A DNA stretch of 64,000 nucleotides from an uncultured Saccharospirillaceae bacterium (GTDB lineage Bacteria; Pseudomonadota; Gammaproteobacteria; Pseudomonadales; Oceanobacteraceae): the NCBI GenBank assembly GCA_947499545.1, contig CANMOZ010000001.1, positions 434,001-498,000 on the forward strand, in the 5' to 3' direction. This document shows, in pieces, positions 1-10,191 of this stretch (position 1 is the stretch's first letter; every line of letters begins with the position of its first letter). The notes under the pieces were generated by a model. The model was not told the DNA's origin and searched no databases. It saw nothing but the letters and a program-made list of their open reading frames with translations. The position numbers were made by a program, and so were the translations under genes.

Positions 1-815
1 TCAGCCGCCAAAGCCGGCGCCCCCGCCATGCCATAATCACCACCGATCACCAGCACTCTGCCTCTTTGGTGCTTGTGAATATTTTGCATCAAAGGGTTTC
101 TAGGGGGCATCCATAAGACTGATTGTGAATACCAATGGTCGGTGCCATGAGTGGCTTCCCAAAGGTCCACTTCGGACACCAATGGCGCAATAAAGCAATC
201 ACCTACGTAATCTCGCCCATCAGCCGTTAGCAAGCCGCGCTTAGGCGATAAAAAAGTGAGTGTCGCATCGGCATGAATACAATCTTCAGCGGCCAACCCC
301 GTGTCGGCATCTAAACCAGTGGGCACATCCAACGCCAGCAATATACCTTCTTGCCGATTAAGCAATTGAGTAGCTGTACGCACCGGCTCTCGCAGCTCTC
401 CTTTTGCTCCGATTCCCAACAGCGCATCCACCCAAACATCAGCTTGAGGCAAATCTCCTTCAAAATGACGTACCGTTAACCCGGCTGCTTGAGCTTCTCG
501 CAAAGCCGACATCGATAAGGTTGAACGATCTTCATCCGCGCCCAAGGTATACAAAAACACCTCTAGCCCTGCTCGGTGTGCGGTTGCGGCCAAGATCAAA
601 CCATCTCCACCATTGTTCCCAGCACCGCAGAGAATCCCTAGGGTTTGTACTTCTGGATGAACCTCTCGCAACCACTCAAAGGCTGCCTTCCCGGCTAAAG
701 TCATCAATCCATACAGCCCGCCATCCACCTTTTCACTGAGACGGTGGTCAACTTCTCTTGCTTCTGACACCGACAATGCGGGTAAAAGTTGCTCTGAGAT
801 ATGCCAATACGTCAT
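1..815 (-). CDS. nnr: Bifunctional NAD(P)H-hydrate repair enzyme, partial (C-terminus beyond window)
   Basis: The reverse strand reads as an open frame from an ATG at 813-815 to the window edge, so the 3' end is missing. The N-terminal half is a YjeF_N epimerase domain with the nucleotide-binding motif GAGNNGGDG. Near the edge a second domain begins (RGRVLVIGG), which fits the ADP/ATP-dependent dehydratase half of Nnr. The enzyme repairs damaged NAD(P)HX in the cytosol by epimerising it and dehydrating it back to NAD(P)H. It is divergent from queG, the arrangement seen in many gammaproteobacteria. The function is secure from the two-domain order; only the missing C-terminus is unverified. Confidence 0.9.
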   Translation of the reverse strand, partial: MTYWHISEQLLPALSVSEAREVDHRLSEKVDGGLYGLMTLAGKAAFEWLREVHPEVQTLGILCGAGNNGGDGLILAATAHRAGLEVFLYTLGADEDRSTLSMSALREAQAAGLTVRHFEGDLPQADVWVDALLGIGAKGELREPVRTATQLLNRQEGILLALDVPTGLDADTGLAAEDCIHADATLTFLSPKRGLLTADGRDYVGDCFIAPLVSEVDLWEATHGTDHWYSQSVLWMPPRNPLMQNIHKHQRGRVLVIGGDYGMAGAPALAA

Positions 816-898
816 AACGGGTCCTTGTTTCCTTTTCAAACTGCGAACTTCGGGAGACAATAGGGTATGTTGGTTTCGGATTCCAGTTTGTCTTTTTC

Positions 899-1993
899 AT
901 GAGCGCCCCAAAGCACGCATTATCTTCTGAACAGCTTGCCCATCTCGCCCAACACATTAAGGAGTGGGGTCGAGCACTTGGCTTTCAGCAAATTGGCATC
1001 ACCGATGTGGATTTAGGTATCCATCGAGATCACCTTAAACGTTGGCTAGCCAATGGCTATCAAGGTGAATTGGAGTACATGAGCGCCCATGGCGACAAGC
1101 GATTGCACCCAGATCAATTGCATCCAGGAACTCTCCGCATCATCTCTGCCAGAATGGATTACATGGCACCAGAAGTCGAAACCCTCAAATTACTTGATCA
1201 TCCATCAAAAGCCTATGTGTCACGTTATGCATTGGGCCGTGACTACCACAAACTGATTCGCAAACGCCTCACACAGTTGGGTAAAGAGATTGAAGCGCAG
1301 GTCGGGGGGCATGGTTATCGTGCCTTTGTGGACAGTGCTCCCATATTGGAACGAGGATTAGCTCAAAAAGCAGGGCTTGGCTGGATTGGCAAAAACACCA
1401 TGACGATCAACCCCAAAGCGGGGTCCTATTTTTTTCTTGGGGAACTCTTTACTGACTTACCCTTACCGATTGATTCCCCTTTTGAAGCCTTACACTGTGG
1501 CAGCTGTTCGGCTTGCTTAACCTACTGCCCAACTCAAGCTTTTGTTTCACCTCATGTACTGGACGCACGCAAATGCATCTCTTACCTCACCATTGAAAAC
1601 AAAGGCCCAATTCCAGAGCATTTCCGTAAACCTATGGGGAATCGCGTCTTCGGTTGCGATGACTGTCAACTGGTTTGCCCCTGGAATAAATTCTCCAAGC
1701 CTACGACAGAACCCGACTTTCACCCACGCCATCAATTGGATCAAGCCGATCTTTGCGATTTATTTCGTTGGGATGAACCGACTTTTCTAAAAAGAACCGA
1801 AGGCTCAGCGATCCGACGCATTGGTTATGAACGCTGGCTGCGTAATTTAGCTGTCGGTTTAGGAAATGCCGCAACCACGCCTGACGTGATTTCTGCTTTA
1901 AGATCGCGAGTAAACTTTCCTTCCGCTTTAGTTCAAGAGCATGTCATTTGGGCTTTAGAGCAACACAATGAGTCGCCCCAAACGAGCCCATGA
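899..1993 (+). CDS. queG: Epoxyqueuosine reductase QueG
   Basis: This 364-residue protein matches the cobalamin and iron-sulfur enzyme that reduces epoxyqueuosine to queuosine in tRNA, the last step of queuosine synthesis. The segment RAFVDSAPILERG carries the conserved active-site Asp. It is followed by GWIGKNT and two ferredoxin-like 4Fe-4S clusters, CGSCSACLTYCP and CDDCQLVCPWNK. A C-terminal HEAT-like helical tail ends the protein. Length is normal for the family. The ATG at 899 opens the conserved N-terminal region and lies 83 bases from the divergent nnr start, so the two genes share a promoter region. The HNH-like gene starts 8 bases downstream and may be cotranscribed. Confidence 0.95.
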   Translation: MSAPKHALSSEQLAHLAQHIKEWGRALGFQQIGITDVDLGIHRDHLKRWLANGYQGELEYMSAHGDKRLHPDQLHPGTLRIISARMDYMAPEVETLKLLDHPSKAYVSRYALGRDYHKLIRKRLTQLGKEIEAQVGGHGYRAFVDSAPILERGLAQKAGLGWIGKNTMTINPKAGSYFFLGELFTDLPLPIDSPFEALHCGSCSACLTYCPTQAFVSPHVLDARKCISYLTIENKGPIPEHFRKPMGNRVFGCDDCQLVCPWNKFSKPTTEPDFHPRHQLDQADLCDLFRWDEPTFLKRTEGSAIRRIGYERWLRNLAVGLGNAATTPDVISALRSRVNFPSALVQEHVIWALEQHNESPQTSP

Positions 1994-2000
1994 CTGATCC

Positions 2001-2333
2001 ATGATTTCATTACCTCCAAAACCGAATCACTGCGAACTCTGTGGCCGAGCCGTAAAACCCTTAACACGACACCATTTAATCCCTAAATCTCAACACCAGA
2101 AAACCAAAATAAAAAAAACATTTTCTCGAGAAGACTGCATTACTCAAACGCTGTGGCTCTGTCGCCCCTGTCATAGTTACATACACAAACAGCTTTCTGA
2201 AAAAGAACTGGCTATGCACTACAACTCACGAGAAGCACTGTTAAATCACCCAGAGATTCAAACATTCGTCCAATGGCTTGCCAGCAAGCCTTCTTCCTTC
2301 AAACCCAAGATGCCTATTAAAAAACGACATTGA
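2001..2333 (+). CDS. HNH-nuclease-like small zinc protein
   Basis: This 110-residue basic protein has the layout of an HNH/McrA-type fold. There is a CELC knuckle near residue 14, a TRHHLIPKSQ segment with paired histidines, and a second knuckle CRPCHSYIH. These elements can coordinate zinc and a catalytic metal. Similar stand-alone HNH proteins are common in gammaproteobacteria with unknown roles. There is no toxin, phage or homing-endonuclease context here. The ATG at 2001 lies 8 bases after the queG stop, with no strong ribosome-binding site, so translation may be coupled to queG. DNA or RNA cleavage is an inference from the fold only. Confidence 0.7.
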   Translation: MISLPPKPNHCELCGRAVKPLTRHHLIPKSQHQKTKIKKTFSREDCITQTLWLCRPCHSYIHKQLSEKELAMHYNSREALLNHPEIQTFVQWLASKPSSFKPKMPIKKRH

Positions 2334-2464
2334 CTTAATCCTGCTTTAAGCTGGCGTATTTAAGCCTCTCATAAGATCAAACAAAAAAGGTAGTATTACG
2401 CAAACGTACTAATTAACAATTTCGATAAAAAATATAAAACGAATGGATTTAAGGACGTCAACGG

Positions 2465-3934
2465 ATGAATAACGTTACACAACTGCTCCGCTATAGCTCT
2501 AGCATTATTTTTCTGACCACACTTATCAGTTGCGGCGGCGGAAGCAACAGCAGCTCCAATGAAGATTCGACCACCCTTATTGAAGAAAAAACCACTACCT
2601 GCCCTGCACCCTCTCCATTTGTACCCAACTCCCCCAACCATCACTATGCACTCTTCACCTTCTCGGAGGCTTGTTCAGAAGATATAGAAAAAGTAAAGGT
2701 CTATTCAAAGGGTGATTTTTGTGTTTTACGCACCCAACAATTTGTCGCTTCGCATTCAGCACAAAAAGTTGAGTGCACAATCAATACTAAGGCTAATGAC
2801 CTAATCAACATCATGACTAACACATCGACCCCTGGGTTACTGGATATCGCCATTGATGTTAATCATACAGATCCAACCCAAAGCATTCTTTATATCCTAG
2901 AAGCACAACCCCATGAAAAAATGACACTTACTCCTTACATACTTCACCAATATAAAGTCAATGGTACACATATAGCGAGCAAAGCCTTAACATACAACAT
3001 TCCTGAGGATTTTCGAAAAGTCTATTCTGTTGATCAAGATTCTTATGAAATTGCTAGCGAAACTCAAAACCCAGATGCCATCGGCTCAATCGGTTACCAC
3101 AACGCTCAATTGATACCAAACAACGGTCAGTTATATCTTCTGAGTTCAGCCTTTGGCAGCAGCCTTTTTCGAATCAATGCAGAACTAAAGGTTGACCTAA
3201 GCATACAATTACGACCAGCCATCAATGGCTTAAACCCCTACAGCTACCAGAGTTATTTAGCTTTCGATGAACATCAAAATATCACGACTGTTTCTGATGT
3301 CAGTCATGAGATGAAGACTGTTTTAGACAGGTTATTTAACCTCCCAATTAAAGGACATTCAGAAAGATCCGACATTCGACATCTCACCCTCTTTACACAA
3401 CTTTCATCCAATGGAGAGTTAATGAATCGCTATTATGCTTTTCCCAGCACGAACGCAAAAGGTTTACGCGGTATTGCATATAAGGAAGGTCTATACGCGA
3501 TCGTCATGAACAGTCTTGATCTTAAAGCATCCCAACAATTGAACTATTTAAATTATGATCTCCAAATTCATTATTTGGATGCAGAGGCTAACCTGATCAA
3601 TAGTGTTAACCTAGATGTTTCTCAAACTGACGTTATAACATCAGTTATCCAAACACCCAATGGCAACATTTCAATAGCAGGTTACAATGGCTTCAAAAGA
3701 GCGTTAACGAACAGCGACCTCAGTGATCCACAAGGTTTCATCAGCGTCTTCGATTTTGAAGGAGAGCTGATTTTACAAAGCATCTATTCTGATCGACGCG
3801 CTTCGCGCATCCGTTCTCTTGACTGGTTTAACGAAAACGTTGCTCTATTGGGTGCATCCATTGATGGTCCCATTACACACACCGAGCCATCTGGACAATA
3901 TCAACGAGCAGCGATTGTCCTTTACTCACATTAA
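2465..3934 (+). CDS. Hypothetical lipoprotein
   Basis: I do not recognise the family. The 489-residue product begins with a signal peptide ending in the lipobox LISC, with the lipidated Cys at residue 23. A low-complexity Gly/Ser/Asn linker follows, which fits an exported lipoprotein. The rest contains recurring short segments such as GQLYLLSSAFG, GNISIAGYNGF and FISVFDFEGEL, resembling the blades of a beta-propeller. No catalytic motif is evident. The gene stands alone between the HNH-like gene and the convergent uvrA. A beta-propeller surface or periplasmic lipoprotein is the best guess. Confidence 0.7.
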   Translation: MNNVTQLLRYSSSIIFLTTLISCGGGSNSSSNEDSTTLIEEKTTTCPAPSPFVPNSPNHHYALFTFSEACSEDIEKVKVYSKGDFCVLRTQQFVASHSAQKVECTINTKANDLINIMTNTSTPGLLDIAIDVNHTDPTQSILYILEAQPHEKMTLTPYILHQYKVNGTHIASKALTYNIPEDFRKVYSVDQDSYEIASETQNPDAIGSIGYHNAQLIPNNGQLYLLSSAFGSSLFRINAELKVDLSIQLRPAINGLNPYSYQSYLAFDEHQNITTVSDVSHEMKTVLDRLFNLPIKGHSERSDIRHLTLFTQLSSNGELMNRYYAFPSTNAKGLRGIAYKEGLYAIVMNSLDLKASQQLNYLNYDLQIHYLDAEANLINSVNLDVSQTDVITSVIQTPNGNISIAGYNGFKRALTNSDLSDPQGFISVFDFEGELILQSIYSDRRASRIRSLDWFNENVALLGASIDGPITHTEPSGQYQRAAIVLYSH

Positions 3935-4020
3935 CAAACTTCTGAGTCAGCTTTATGAGCGCCAGAAGCCAATAGACATTCACTCAATGAAATTGTTTAT
4001 CCGCTAGGTGATGATTCCAT

Positions 4021-4057
4021 AAAAACCCGTTACAGCCAGAAGGCTCAACGGGTTTTG
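4021..4057. terminator. Terminator hairpin between the lipoprotein gene and uvrA
   Basis: AAAACCCGTT at 4022-4031 pairs perfectly with AACGGGTTTT at 4047-4056 around a 15-base loop. The flanking A and T runs allow function in both directions. It lies between convergent genes and just past the uvrA stop. Confidence 0.75.
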
Positions 4058-4064
4058 GAAAGTA

Positions 4065-6902
4065 TTATTTTTTCTTGTGTAATAAAGGTTTTAAAAATCT
4101 TCCTGTATGGCTGGCTTTGCAGGCCACAATTTCTTCTGGTGCACCTTCTGTCAGAATTTCACCACCACCCGATCCTCCTTCAGGCCCTAAATCGACAATC
4201 CAATCGGCGGTTTTAATGACATCTAAATTGTGTTCAATGACGACGACGGTATTACCACGGTCGCGCAACTCGTGCAGCACTTTTAGAAGTTGCTTAATAT
4301 CGTGAAAATGCAACCCGGTTGTCGGTTCATCCAAAATGTACAAAGTACTGCCTGTATCGCGTTTTGACAATTCCCGCGCCAATTTAACGCGTTGCGCTTC
4401 GCCTCCCGACAAGGTGGTTGCACTCTGGCCTAGTTTAATGTAACTCAAACCTACATCCATTAGGGTTTGTAATTTGCGAGCCAAGGCAGGAATCGGATTA
4501 AAAAACTCACAAGCTTCTTCAACGGTCATATCCAAAACTTGATGAATGTTTTTTCCTTTATAGAGAACTTCCAACGTTTCTCGATTGTAGCGTTTCCCAT
4601 GGCACACATCACAAGGCACATATATATCCGCTAAAAAGTGCATTTCTACCCGAATCACACCGTCGCCTTGACAGGCTTCACAGCGGCCACCACGCACATT
4701 AAAACTGAACCGTCCTGGTTTATAACCACGAGAACGGGCTTCTTGCGTGCCTGAAAAGAGCTCACGAATAGCTGTAAAAATACCAGTATAGGTTGCAGGA
4801 TTCGAACGAGGTGTACGGCCGATAGGGCTTTGATCAATATCAACGACTTTATCTAATTCTTCAAGCCCCTCAATACTGTCGTAAGGATCAGGCTTTAAAG
4901 AGCCGCTGCGATTTAATTTGTGTGCCGCAATGGGGTAAAGCGTACGATTAATTAGGGTGGATTTACCAGAGCCCGAAACCCCCGTGATACAGGTCATTAA
5001 CCCAAGAGGCACATGCAAATCAACGGATTTTAAATTGTTGCCCGTCGCTCCATATAAAGATAACCAACCTTCTTCATGAGGCACGTACCTTTCTTTAGGG
5101 ATTTCGATGGCTTCTTTGCCTGACAAATATTTGCCAGTTAAAGATTTACGGGCTTTCATGATTTTATCAGGCGTTCCGGAAGCCACCACTTCACCGCCAT
5201 GCACACCCGCACCGGGACCAATATCAATTAGAAAGTCAGCGCTTCGAATAGCGTCTTCATCGTGTTCTACAACAATAACGGTATTCCCAAGATCTCGAAG
5301 TTCTTGCAGCGTTTTCAACAACCGATCGTTATCGCGTTGATGCAAACCAATTGAAGGTTCATCTAAAATATACATTACACCAACCAACCCCGCGCCAATT
5401 TGGCTGGCCAGCCGGATGCGTTGCGACTCTCCACCGGATAAGGTGTCGGCACTGCGCTCTAACGACAAATAATCCAAGCCCACATTGACCAAGAACCGCA
5501 ATCGATCACCGATTTCTTTTAGAATTTTACTCGCAATTTCGCCCTTGCGGCCTTCCAGCTGTAATTCTTGGTAATACTCAAACGCTTGGCCAATAGGCAT
5601 CTGCGTGATATCAGAAATTCGGCGTTCATCCACAAATACATTACGTGCTTCTACACGCAAACGACTGCCACCGCAATCTGAGCATTCCGCTTGCGAAATG
5701 AATTTGGCTAACTCTTCTCGCATCATTTGCGAGTCTGTTTCTTTATACCGACGCTCTAAATTAGGGATCACTCCCTCAAAGGGGTGTTGACGATGGGTTA
5801 CATGGCCGCGACTGCTGACATATTCAAAAGAAATGGGTTCTTTACCGCTGCCTTTTAATATCGCATCACGTGCCTTTTTGGGCAGCTTCCCAAAGGGCTT
5901 GTCAATATCAAAACGGTAATGCTTGGCAACGGCTTCTAGCAGTTGAAAATAATACACGGAGCGTCGATCCCAACCTTTAATTGCCCCTTCCGCCAGCGTT
6001 AACTCATCGTCCACAATGATTTTGTCTGGGTCGAAATATTGATCAACCCCCAAACCGTCACAGGTTTGGCAAGCCCCTGCGGGGTTATTAAACGAAAACA
6101 TCCGAGGCTCTAGATCTGAAAGGCTATAGCCACACTGCGTACAAGCAAATTTAGAAGAAAACAGCAGCTCTTCGCCCTCTTCTCCTTCCATCGGAGCCAA
6201 CTTCGCAATGCCGCCTGCAAGCTCTAAACAGGTTTCCAAGGATTCTGCTATACGCTGTTGATGCTCGCGTCGCAGCTTAAAACGATCCACCACAACATCA
6301 ATACTGTGTTTACGACGCTTATCCAGCGATGGCACATCATCAAGGTCTACCAGTAAGCCATCGACGCGTACTCGAACAAACCCCTGCCCCCTTAACTGTT
6401 CAAATACATGCAGGTGCTCGCCCTTTCGGTCTTGCACTACGGGCGCTAACAGCATCACTTTGCTGCCTTCTGGTTGACTCAAGATTTGATCAACCATCTG
6501 CGTCACCGTTTGAGCTTCTAACGGCTCTTCATGTGTTGGGCATCGAGGTGTTCCTGCTCGGGCAAACAACAATCTCAAATAATCATAAATTTCCGTAACG
6601 GTGCCCACGGTTGAACGCGGGTTGTGAGAGGTGGTTTTTTGTTCAATCGAAATGGCTGGAGATAAGCCTTCAATCAGATCCACATCCGGCTTTTCCATCA
6701 TTGACAGGAATTGACGCGCATACGTCGATAGGGATTCGACATAACGACGCTGTCCTTCCGCGTAAAGCGTATCGAAAGCCAATGACGACTTTCCTGACCC
6801 CGAGAGCCCCGTAATCACGATCAACTGATCACGTGGCAAATCAATATCAACGTTTTTTAGATTGTGCGTGCGAGCACCGCGCACTTTGATCAGGCTAGCC
6901 AT
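4065..6902 (-). CDS. uvrA: UvrABC excinuclease subunit A
   Basis: This 945-residue protein is the damage-recognition ATPase of nucleotide excision repair. It shows two ABC ATPase halves with Walker A motifs (GLSGSGKSS and GVSGSGKST) and two signature motifs (LSGGESQR and LSGGEAQR). Zinc modules appear as [15 protein letters not shown] and [16 protein letters not shown]. Length matches the family (about 940 residues). The ATG at 6902 begins the typical [17 protein letters not shown]-like start. A CTGG-N8-CCAG palindrome about 80 bases upstream may be a degenerate LexA site. The gene is near ssb, as in many gammaproteobacteria. Confidence 0.98.
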   Translation of the reverse strand: MASLIKVRGARTHNLKNVDIDLPRDQLIVITGLSGSGKSSLAFDTLYAEGQRRYVESLSTYARQFLSMMEKPDVDLIEGLSPAISIEQKTTSHNPRSTVGTVTEIYDYLRLLFARAGTPRCPTHEEPLEAQTVTQMVDQILSQPEGSKVMLLAPVVQDRKGEHLHVFEQLRGQGFVRVRVDGLLVDLDDVPSLDKRRKHSIDVVVDRFKLRREHQQRIAESLETCLELAGGIAKLAPMEGEEGEELLFSSKFACTQCGYSLSDLEPRMFSFNNPAGACQTCDGLGVDQYFDPDKIIVDDELTLAEGAIKGWDRRSVYYFQLLEAVAKHYRFDIDKPFGKLPKKARDAILKGSGKEPISFEYVSSRGHVTHRQHPFEGVIPNLERRYKETDSQMMREELAKFISQAECSDCGGSRLRVEARNVFVDERRISDITQMPIGQAFEYYQELQLEGRKGEIASKILKEIGDRLRFLVNVGLDYLSLERSADTLSGGESQRIRLASQIGAGLVGVMYILDEPSIGLHQRDNDRLLKTLQELRDLGNTVIVVEHDEDAIRSADFLIDIGPGAGVHGGEVVASGTPDKIMKARKSLTGKYLSGKEAIEIPKERYVPHEEGWLSLYGATGNNLKSVDLHVPLGLMTCITGVSGSGKSTLINRTLYPIAAHKLNRSGSLKPDPYDSIEGLEELDKVVDIDQSPIGRTPRSNPATYTGIFTAIRELFSGTQEARSRGYKPGRFSFNVRGGRCEACQGDGVIRVEMHFLADIYVPCDVCHGKRYNRETLEVLYKGKNIHQVLDMTVEEACEFFNPIPALARKLQTLMDVGLSYIKLGQSATTLSGGEAQRVKLARELSKRDTGSTLYILDEPTTGLHFHDIKQLLKVLHELRDRGNTVVVIEHNLDVIKTADWIVDLGPEGGSGGGEILTEGAPEEIVACKASHTGRFLKPLLHKKK

Positions 6903-6978
6903 TTAACACATCCAAGGTTGACGCGTTTTTCAGCCCGATAGTTTTGGGCAGTGCGTCTTGAGAAAGAGATTCAAAGTA

Positions 6979-6994
6979 CTGGACAAAAGACCAG
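6979..6994. promoter_or_regulatory. Possible degenerate SOS (LexA) box upstream of uvrA
   Basis: CTGG at 6979-6982 and CCAG at 6991-6994 form a palindrome with an 8-base spacer, the spacing of the gammaproteobacterial LexA operator CTGT-N8-ACAG. The outer base of each half differs symmetrically from consensus. Its place 77-92 bases upstream of the uvrA start suits an operator, but the assignment is weak. Confidence 0.25.
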
Positions 6995-7149
6995 CAGTAT
7001 ATCAGCTGATCTCCAAGCTTCAAGCTTATTTCTGACAGGGGTTACGCTTTCCGATGAGCGGCATAACCGCTCAACACAGTCATTGTGTTATTTCAATACG
7101 ACCACACAACCAATAAGTTTCGATTAGTCAGCACGGCAGATACAAGTCA

Positions 7150-7824
7150 TTAAGCCATATCAGCCTCCAAATCGTGTAAGTATTCCTTGGCCCAGTTAAT
7201 GGCCTGAATGCGATTCGCCACACTCAACTTTTTAAACAAGTTATACATGTGGGTTTTGACGGTATGCGCGCTTACGTTGAGTGCCGCTGCAATCTCCGCA
7301 TTTTTAGCACCTGTTGCCGTTAAACGCAGAATTTGCCGTTCGCGACGCGTCAACCGACCTAGAATCTCACGCGATTTATTAGGTGTGCGTCGATGCTGCT
7401 GTAGGTAGTGCTGCATGACGCGTCGGCTGAACCAATATTCACCTCGGGCCATCGCATGAATGCCTTTACAAATCTGCGCAACGCTACAGCCTTTGTAAAA
7501 AATACCGACGAGCACTGGCCACACAATGAGCTGTTCAAGTGTTCCACTTTCTTCTGCATTCACCAGAGCGACTTTCGACACACCCTGATTGCTGAGGAAC
7601 TCAAGCAACTGCGTACATCGAGACACACGCATGCCTTGGCAGTCTAGCAACAGCACTCGATCTTCCCACCCCACTTCGGATGGCAACTGATCCATCTGAT
7701 CATAAAGGGGTACCCGATAGCCAAGCCGTTGCTGCAAATGGCCAAGCATCAGGGAGTTTTGGATGTTTTTCTGACCTAAGAAGTACGTTTTCTGACCGCT
7801 AACAATATTCGTTGCGATGTCCAT
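7150..7824 (-). CDS. LuxR-family regulator, VpsT/CsgD-like, with c-di-GMP motif
   Basis: The 224-residue protein has an N-terminal receiver-like domain lacking the usual acidic phosphorylation pocket. Its C-terminal LuxR helix-turn-helix runs LTRRERQILRL then VSAHTVKTHMYNLFKKL. Between them, residues 131-134 are WFSR. This matches the W[F/L/M][T/S]R motif through which VpsT of Vibrio cholerae binds c-di-GMP, at the same residue numbers. I chose the ATG at 7824 because GGTGGAAG precedes it at good spacing; a GTG at 7842 would add six residues. The inferred role is c-di-GMP-dependent control of biofilm, matrix or motility genes. No matrix genes are adjacent. Confidence 0.85.
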   Translation of the reverse strand: MDIATNIVSGQKTYFLGQKNIQNSLMLGHLQQRLGYRVPLYDQMDQLPSEVGWEDRVLLLDCQGMRVSRCTQLLEFLSNQGVSKVALVNAEESGTLEQLIVWPVLVGIFYKGCSVAQICKGIHAMARGEYWFSRRVMQHYLQQHRRTPNKSREILGRLTRRERQILRLTATGAKNAEIAAALNVSAHTVKTHMYNLFKKLSVANRIQAINWAKEYLHDLEADMA

Positions 7825-7963
7825 ATCGACTTCCACCCCCACTTTTAATAATTATTTACTGACTAAATGCCGTCATTTTAGAAAGTTTACGAACAAAAAA
7901 AAGTGCTTGTGTGGATTCTCAGCTTCTCGCTGATACAATGCTTGCTCATTTTTTCTTAGGTGT

Positions 7964-9334
7964 ATGTTCTGCCCCATGATCTGGAGTTCTCAAGAAAAAC
8001 GCGCCACTTCTTCGTTGGCTGTTTTATATGCGATACGCATGCTGGGCCTCTTTATGGTGATGCCCGTCCTGGCACTTTATGCAGAAAACTACAGCGCTGC
8101 AACCCCTACGCTGATTGGATTTGCAATTGGCGCTTATGGGTTAACCCAAGCGCTCTTGCAAATCCCATTGGGTTGGGCGTCTGATCGCATTGGGCGAAAG
8201 CCCATTATCATTGGTGGGTTGCTGGTGTTTGCCCTCGGAAGCGCCGTTGCCGCATCAGCCACGTCCATGACCATGCTCATCGCCGGTCGAGTGCTTCAAG
8301 GTGCCGGAGCGATCGCCAGCACTCTCATGGCATTGCTCAGCGATCTCACACGAGAAGAGCAGCGCACCAAAGCTATGGCTGTAATTGGCTTGAGCATTGG
8401 TTTTTCCTTTGTACTGGCCATGATGATTGGTCCAAGCCTTTCCAGCTTTAATGGATTGCCGGGCCTTTTCTGGGCAACCACCGCGATGGCATTGATCGGT
8501 ATTCTCATTGTTCTCTTTTGGGTGCCGACTCCCGTCGCTCAAAAGCAACACCGAGAACAACAAACCAGTGCACGCCTATTTGGAGCGGTCCTCTCTAACC
8601 CTGAGTTGCTGCGACTAAACCTAGGCATTGCTGTCTTACATGGCACCCTGGTCGCGCTCTTTTTGATCATTCCTCACTGGGTCGCTGCCACCATGAATCT
8701 GCCCGCAAGCAAACATGGCTTCGTCTATTTGCCGGTCATGCTCATTGCGTTCGCGTTAATGGTCCCTTTCATTGTTATTGCAGAATCAAAACGCAAAATG
8801 AAAACCGTCATGCTGGGTGCCATTGCACTGTTGGGCGTGTCCATGCTGATCATGACGGTTTCCCATGCCCAACAAACCCCGTTGATTGTCAGCTGCATTC
8901 TCTTTTTTATGGCCTTCAACTGGCTCGAAGCCAGTCTGCCTTCTTTAGTGAGTAAATTATCACCTGCAGGTGCCAAAGGAACCGCAATGGGTATTTATTC
9001 CAGTTGCCAATTCTTTGGGGCTTTTTTAGGGGGTGCCATGGGTGGATGGTCGCTGGAAAAATGGGGTACACTCCCCACCCTGTATGCATTAGCAGCGGTG
9101 GTTGGCCTATGGTGGGTGGTCGCCTGTTTCATGCGTCGTCCTCAACATTTGACGGGGTACCGGTTAGCGGTGCCGACGGAAGTAACCCACAAAGCTCAGG
9201 AACTCAAAGCAACACTTGGGGCTCTACCCGGTGTAGCTGAAGTCAATTGGGTACCCGAAGAATCCGCCGCTTATTTAAAGATTGATAAAGCGCTCTTTGA
9301 TCCGCGTTTGGCCTACGACAGCCTACGCCCTTAA
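7964..9334 (+). CDS. MFS transporter, YajR-like
   Basis: This 456-residue protein has twelve predicted membrane segments and the MFS loop motif [13 protein letters not shown] between TM2 and TM3. The last ~65 residues are soluble and predicted ferredoxin-like ([15 protein letters not shown]), matching the C-terminal YAM domain of E. coli YajR (454 residues). The substrate of YajR-type proton antiporters is not settled, so export of a small molecule is as far as the sequence goes. The gene sits between the regulator and ssb. Similar MFS genes occur between uvrA and ssb in pseudomonads. The ATG at 7964 has a weak TTAGG upstream; 7976 is an alternative. Confidence 0.85.
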   Translation: MFCPMIWSSQEKRATSSLAVLYAIRMLGLFMVMPVLALYAENYSAATPTLIGFAIGAYGLTQALLQIPLGWASDRIGRKPIIIGGLLVFALGSAVAASATSMTMLIAGRVLQGAGAIASTLMALLSDLTREEQRTKAMAVIGLSIGFSFVLAMMIGPSLSSFNGLPGLFWATTAMALIGILIVLFWVPTPVAQKQHREQQTSARLFGAVLSNPELLRLNLGIAVLHGTLVALFLIIPHWVAATMNLPASKHGFVYLPVMLIAFALMVPFIVIAESKRKMKTVMLGAIALLGVSMLIMTVSHAQQTPLIVSCILFFMAFNWLEASLPSLVSKLSPAGAKGTAMGIYSSCQFFGAFLGGAMGGWSLEKWGTLPTLYALAAVVGLWWVVACFMRRPQHLTGYRLAVPTEVTHKAQELKATLGALPGVAEVNWVPEESAAYLKIDKALFDPRLAYDSLRP

Positions 9335-9368
9335 GCGACTTCTGATATCGACGATTTGGAGATCATTC

Positions 9369-10007
9369 ATGGCTCGTGGCAGCGTCAACAAAGTTATTAT
9401 CATTGGAACTCTGGGCCGTGACCCTGAGTCTCGCTACATGCCAAACGGCAGTGCCGTATGCAACCTCAGTCTTGCAACCGACGAAGGTTACAACGACAAA
9501 AATACTGGACAACGCGTTGATCGCACCGAGTGGCACCGCGTTGTGGCTTATGGCCGTCTTGCTGAAATCATGTCTCAGTACCTGAAAAAAGGCTCAAAAG
9601 CCTATGTTGAAGGCCGTCTGCAAACCCGCGAATGGGAAAAAGACGGCGTTAAACGTTACACCACTGAGATCGTCGCCAACGACATGACCATGCTGGATTC
9701 TCGCAACGCCGGGATGGATGGGCAAAATTTTGGACAAGCCGGCATGGGTGCGCCACAGCAGCAACCTCAAGCAGCAGCTTTTGGCGGCGGCATGCCTAAC
9801 CAAGGCGGCATGCAGCAACCGCAACAACCTGCTCATCAAGGGGGTTATGGGCAAGCGCCTCAGCAAGCACCTTTTAACCCAAATCAACAAAGCAACGGCA
9901 TGCAGCAGCCTCAACAAAATGCGGGCATGCAGCAGCAACCCAAGCCACAACCTGCTCCAGCAGGCGTCCCTAACTTTGATGATTTTGACGACGATATTCC
10001 GTTCTGA
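9369..10007 (+). CDS. ssb: Single-stranded DNA-binding protein
   Basis: The 212-residue protein starts [13 protein letters not shown] with an N-terminal OB fold, including [12 protein letters not shown] and [13 protein letters not shown] long Gln/Gly/Met/Pro-rich linker follows. The end is the acidic tail [10 protein letters not shown], the docking site for replication and repair partners. It coats single-stranded DNA in replication, recombination and repair. I placed the start at the ATG at 9369 rather than the longer in-frame opening at 9282, which would add 29 unrelated residues. The linker is longer than in E. coli SSB (178 residues), as is common in marine gammaproteobacteria. Confidence 0.97.
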   Translation: MARGSVNKVIIIGTLGRDPESRYMPNGSAVCNLSLATDEGYNDKNTGQRVDRTEWHRVVAYGRLAEIMSQYLKKGSKAYVEGRLQTREWEKDGVKRYTTEIVANDMTMLDSRNAGMDGQNFGQAGMGAPQQQPQAAAFGGGMPNQGGMQQPQQPAHQGGYGQAPQQAPFNPNQQSNGMQQPQQNAGMQQQPKPQPAPAGVPNFDDFDDDIPF

Positions 10008-10022
10008 TCATCCCTCGTATTA

Positions 10023-10051
10023 AGCTGGGGCTTCTTTATGAAGCTTCAGCT
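10023..10051 (+). terminator. Hairpin after ssb
   Basis: AGCTGGGGCTTC at 10023-10034 pairs with GAAGCTTCAGCT at 10040-10051, giving 12 pairs including two G-U, around a 5-base loop. There is no T-run after it, so it may be a weak terminator or an mRNA 3'-end stabiliser. Confidence 0.5.
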
Positions 10052-10191
10052 CACATGAGCTCCCTCCTTACTCCACCATTATTCTTATATCACTGTGAAG
10101 GGCTTCATTGATTACCCTGCGTGTATTCCTAAAAACAATGGGTTGGTTTAAATTTTGCCTCTGATCAATAAAAACAAAAGACGGTTTTACC

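Noticed and set aside
4075-6814. Several frames opposite uvrA
   Set aside because: They are antisense shadows of uvrA codons with no independent start signals.
9282-9368. Longer N-terminus for ssb
   Set aside because: The 29 extra residues overlap the MFS gene and do not resemble any SSB; the ATG at 9369 begins the conserved MARGSVNKV.
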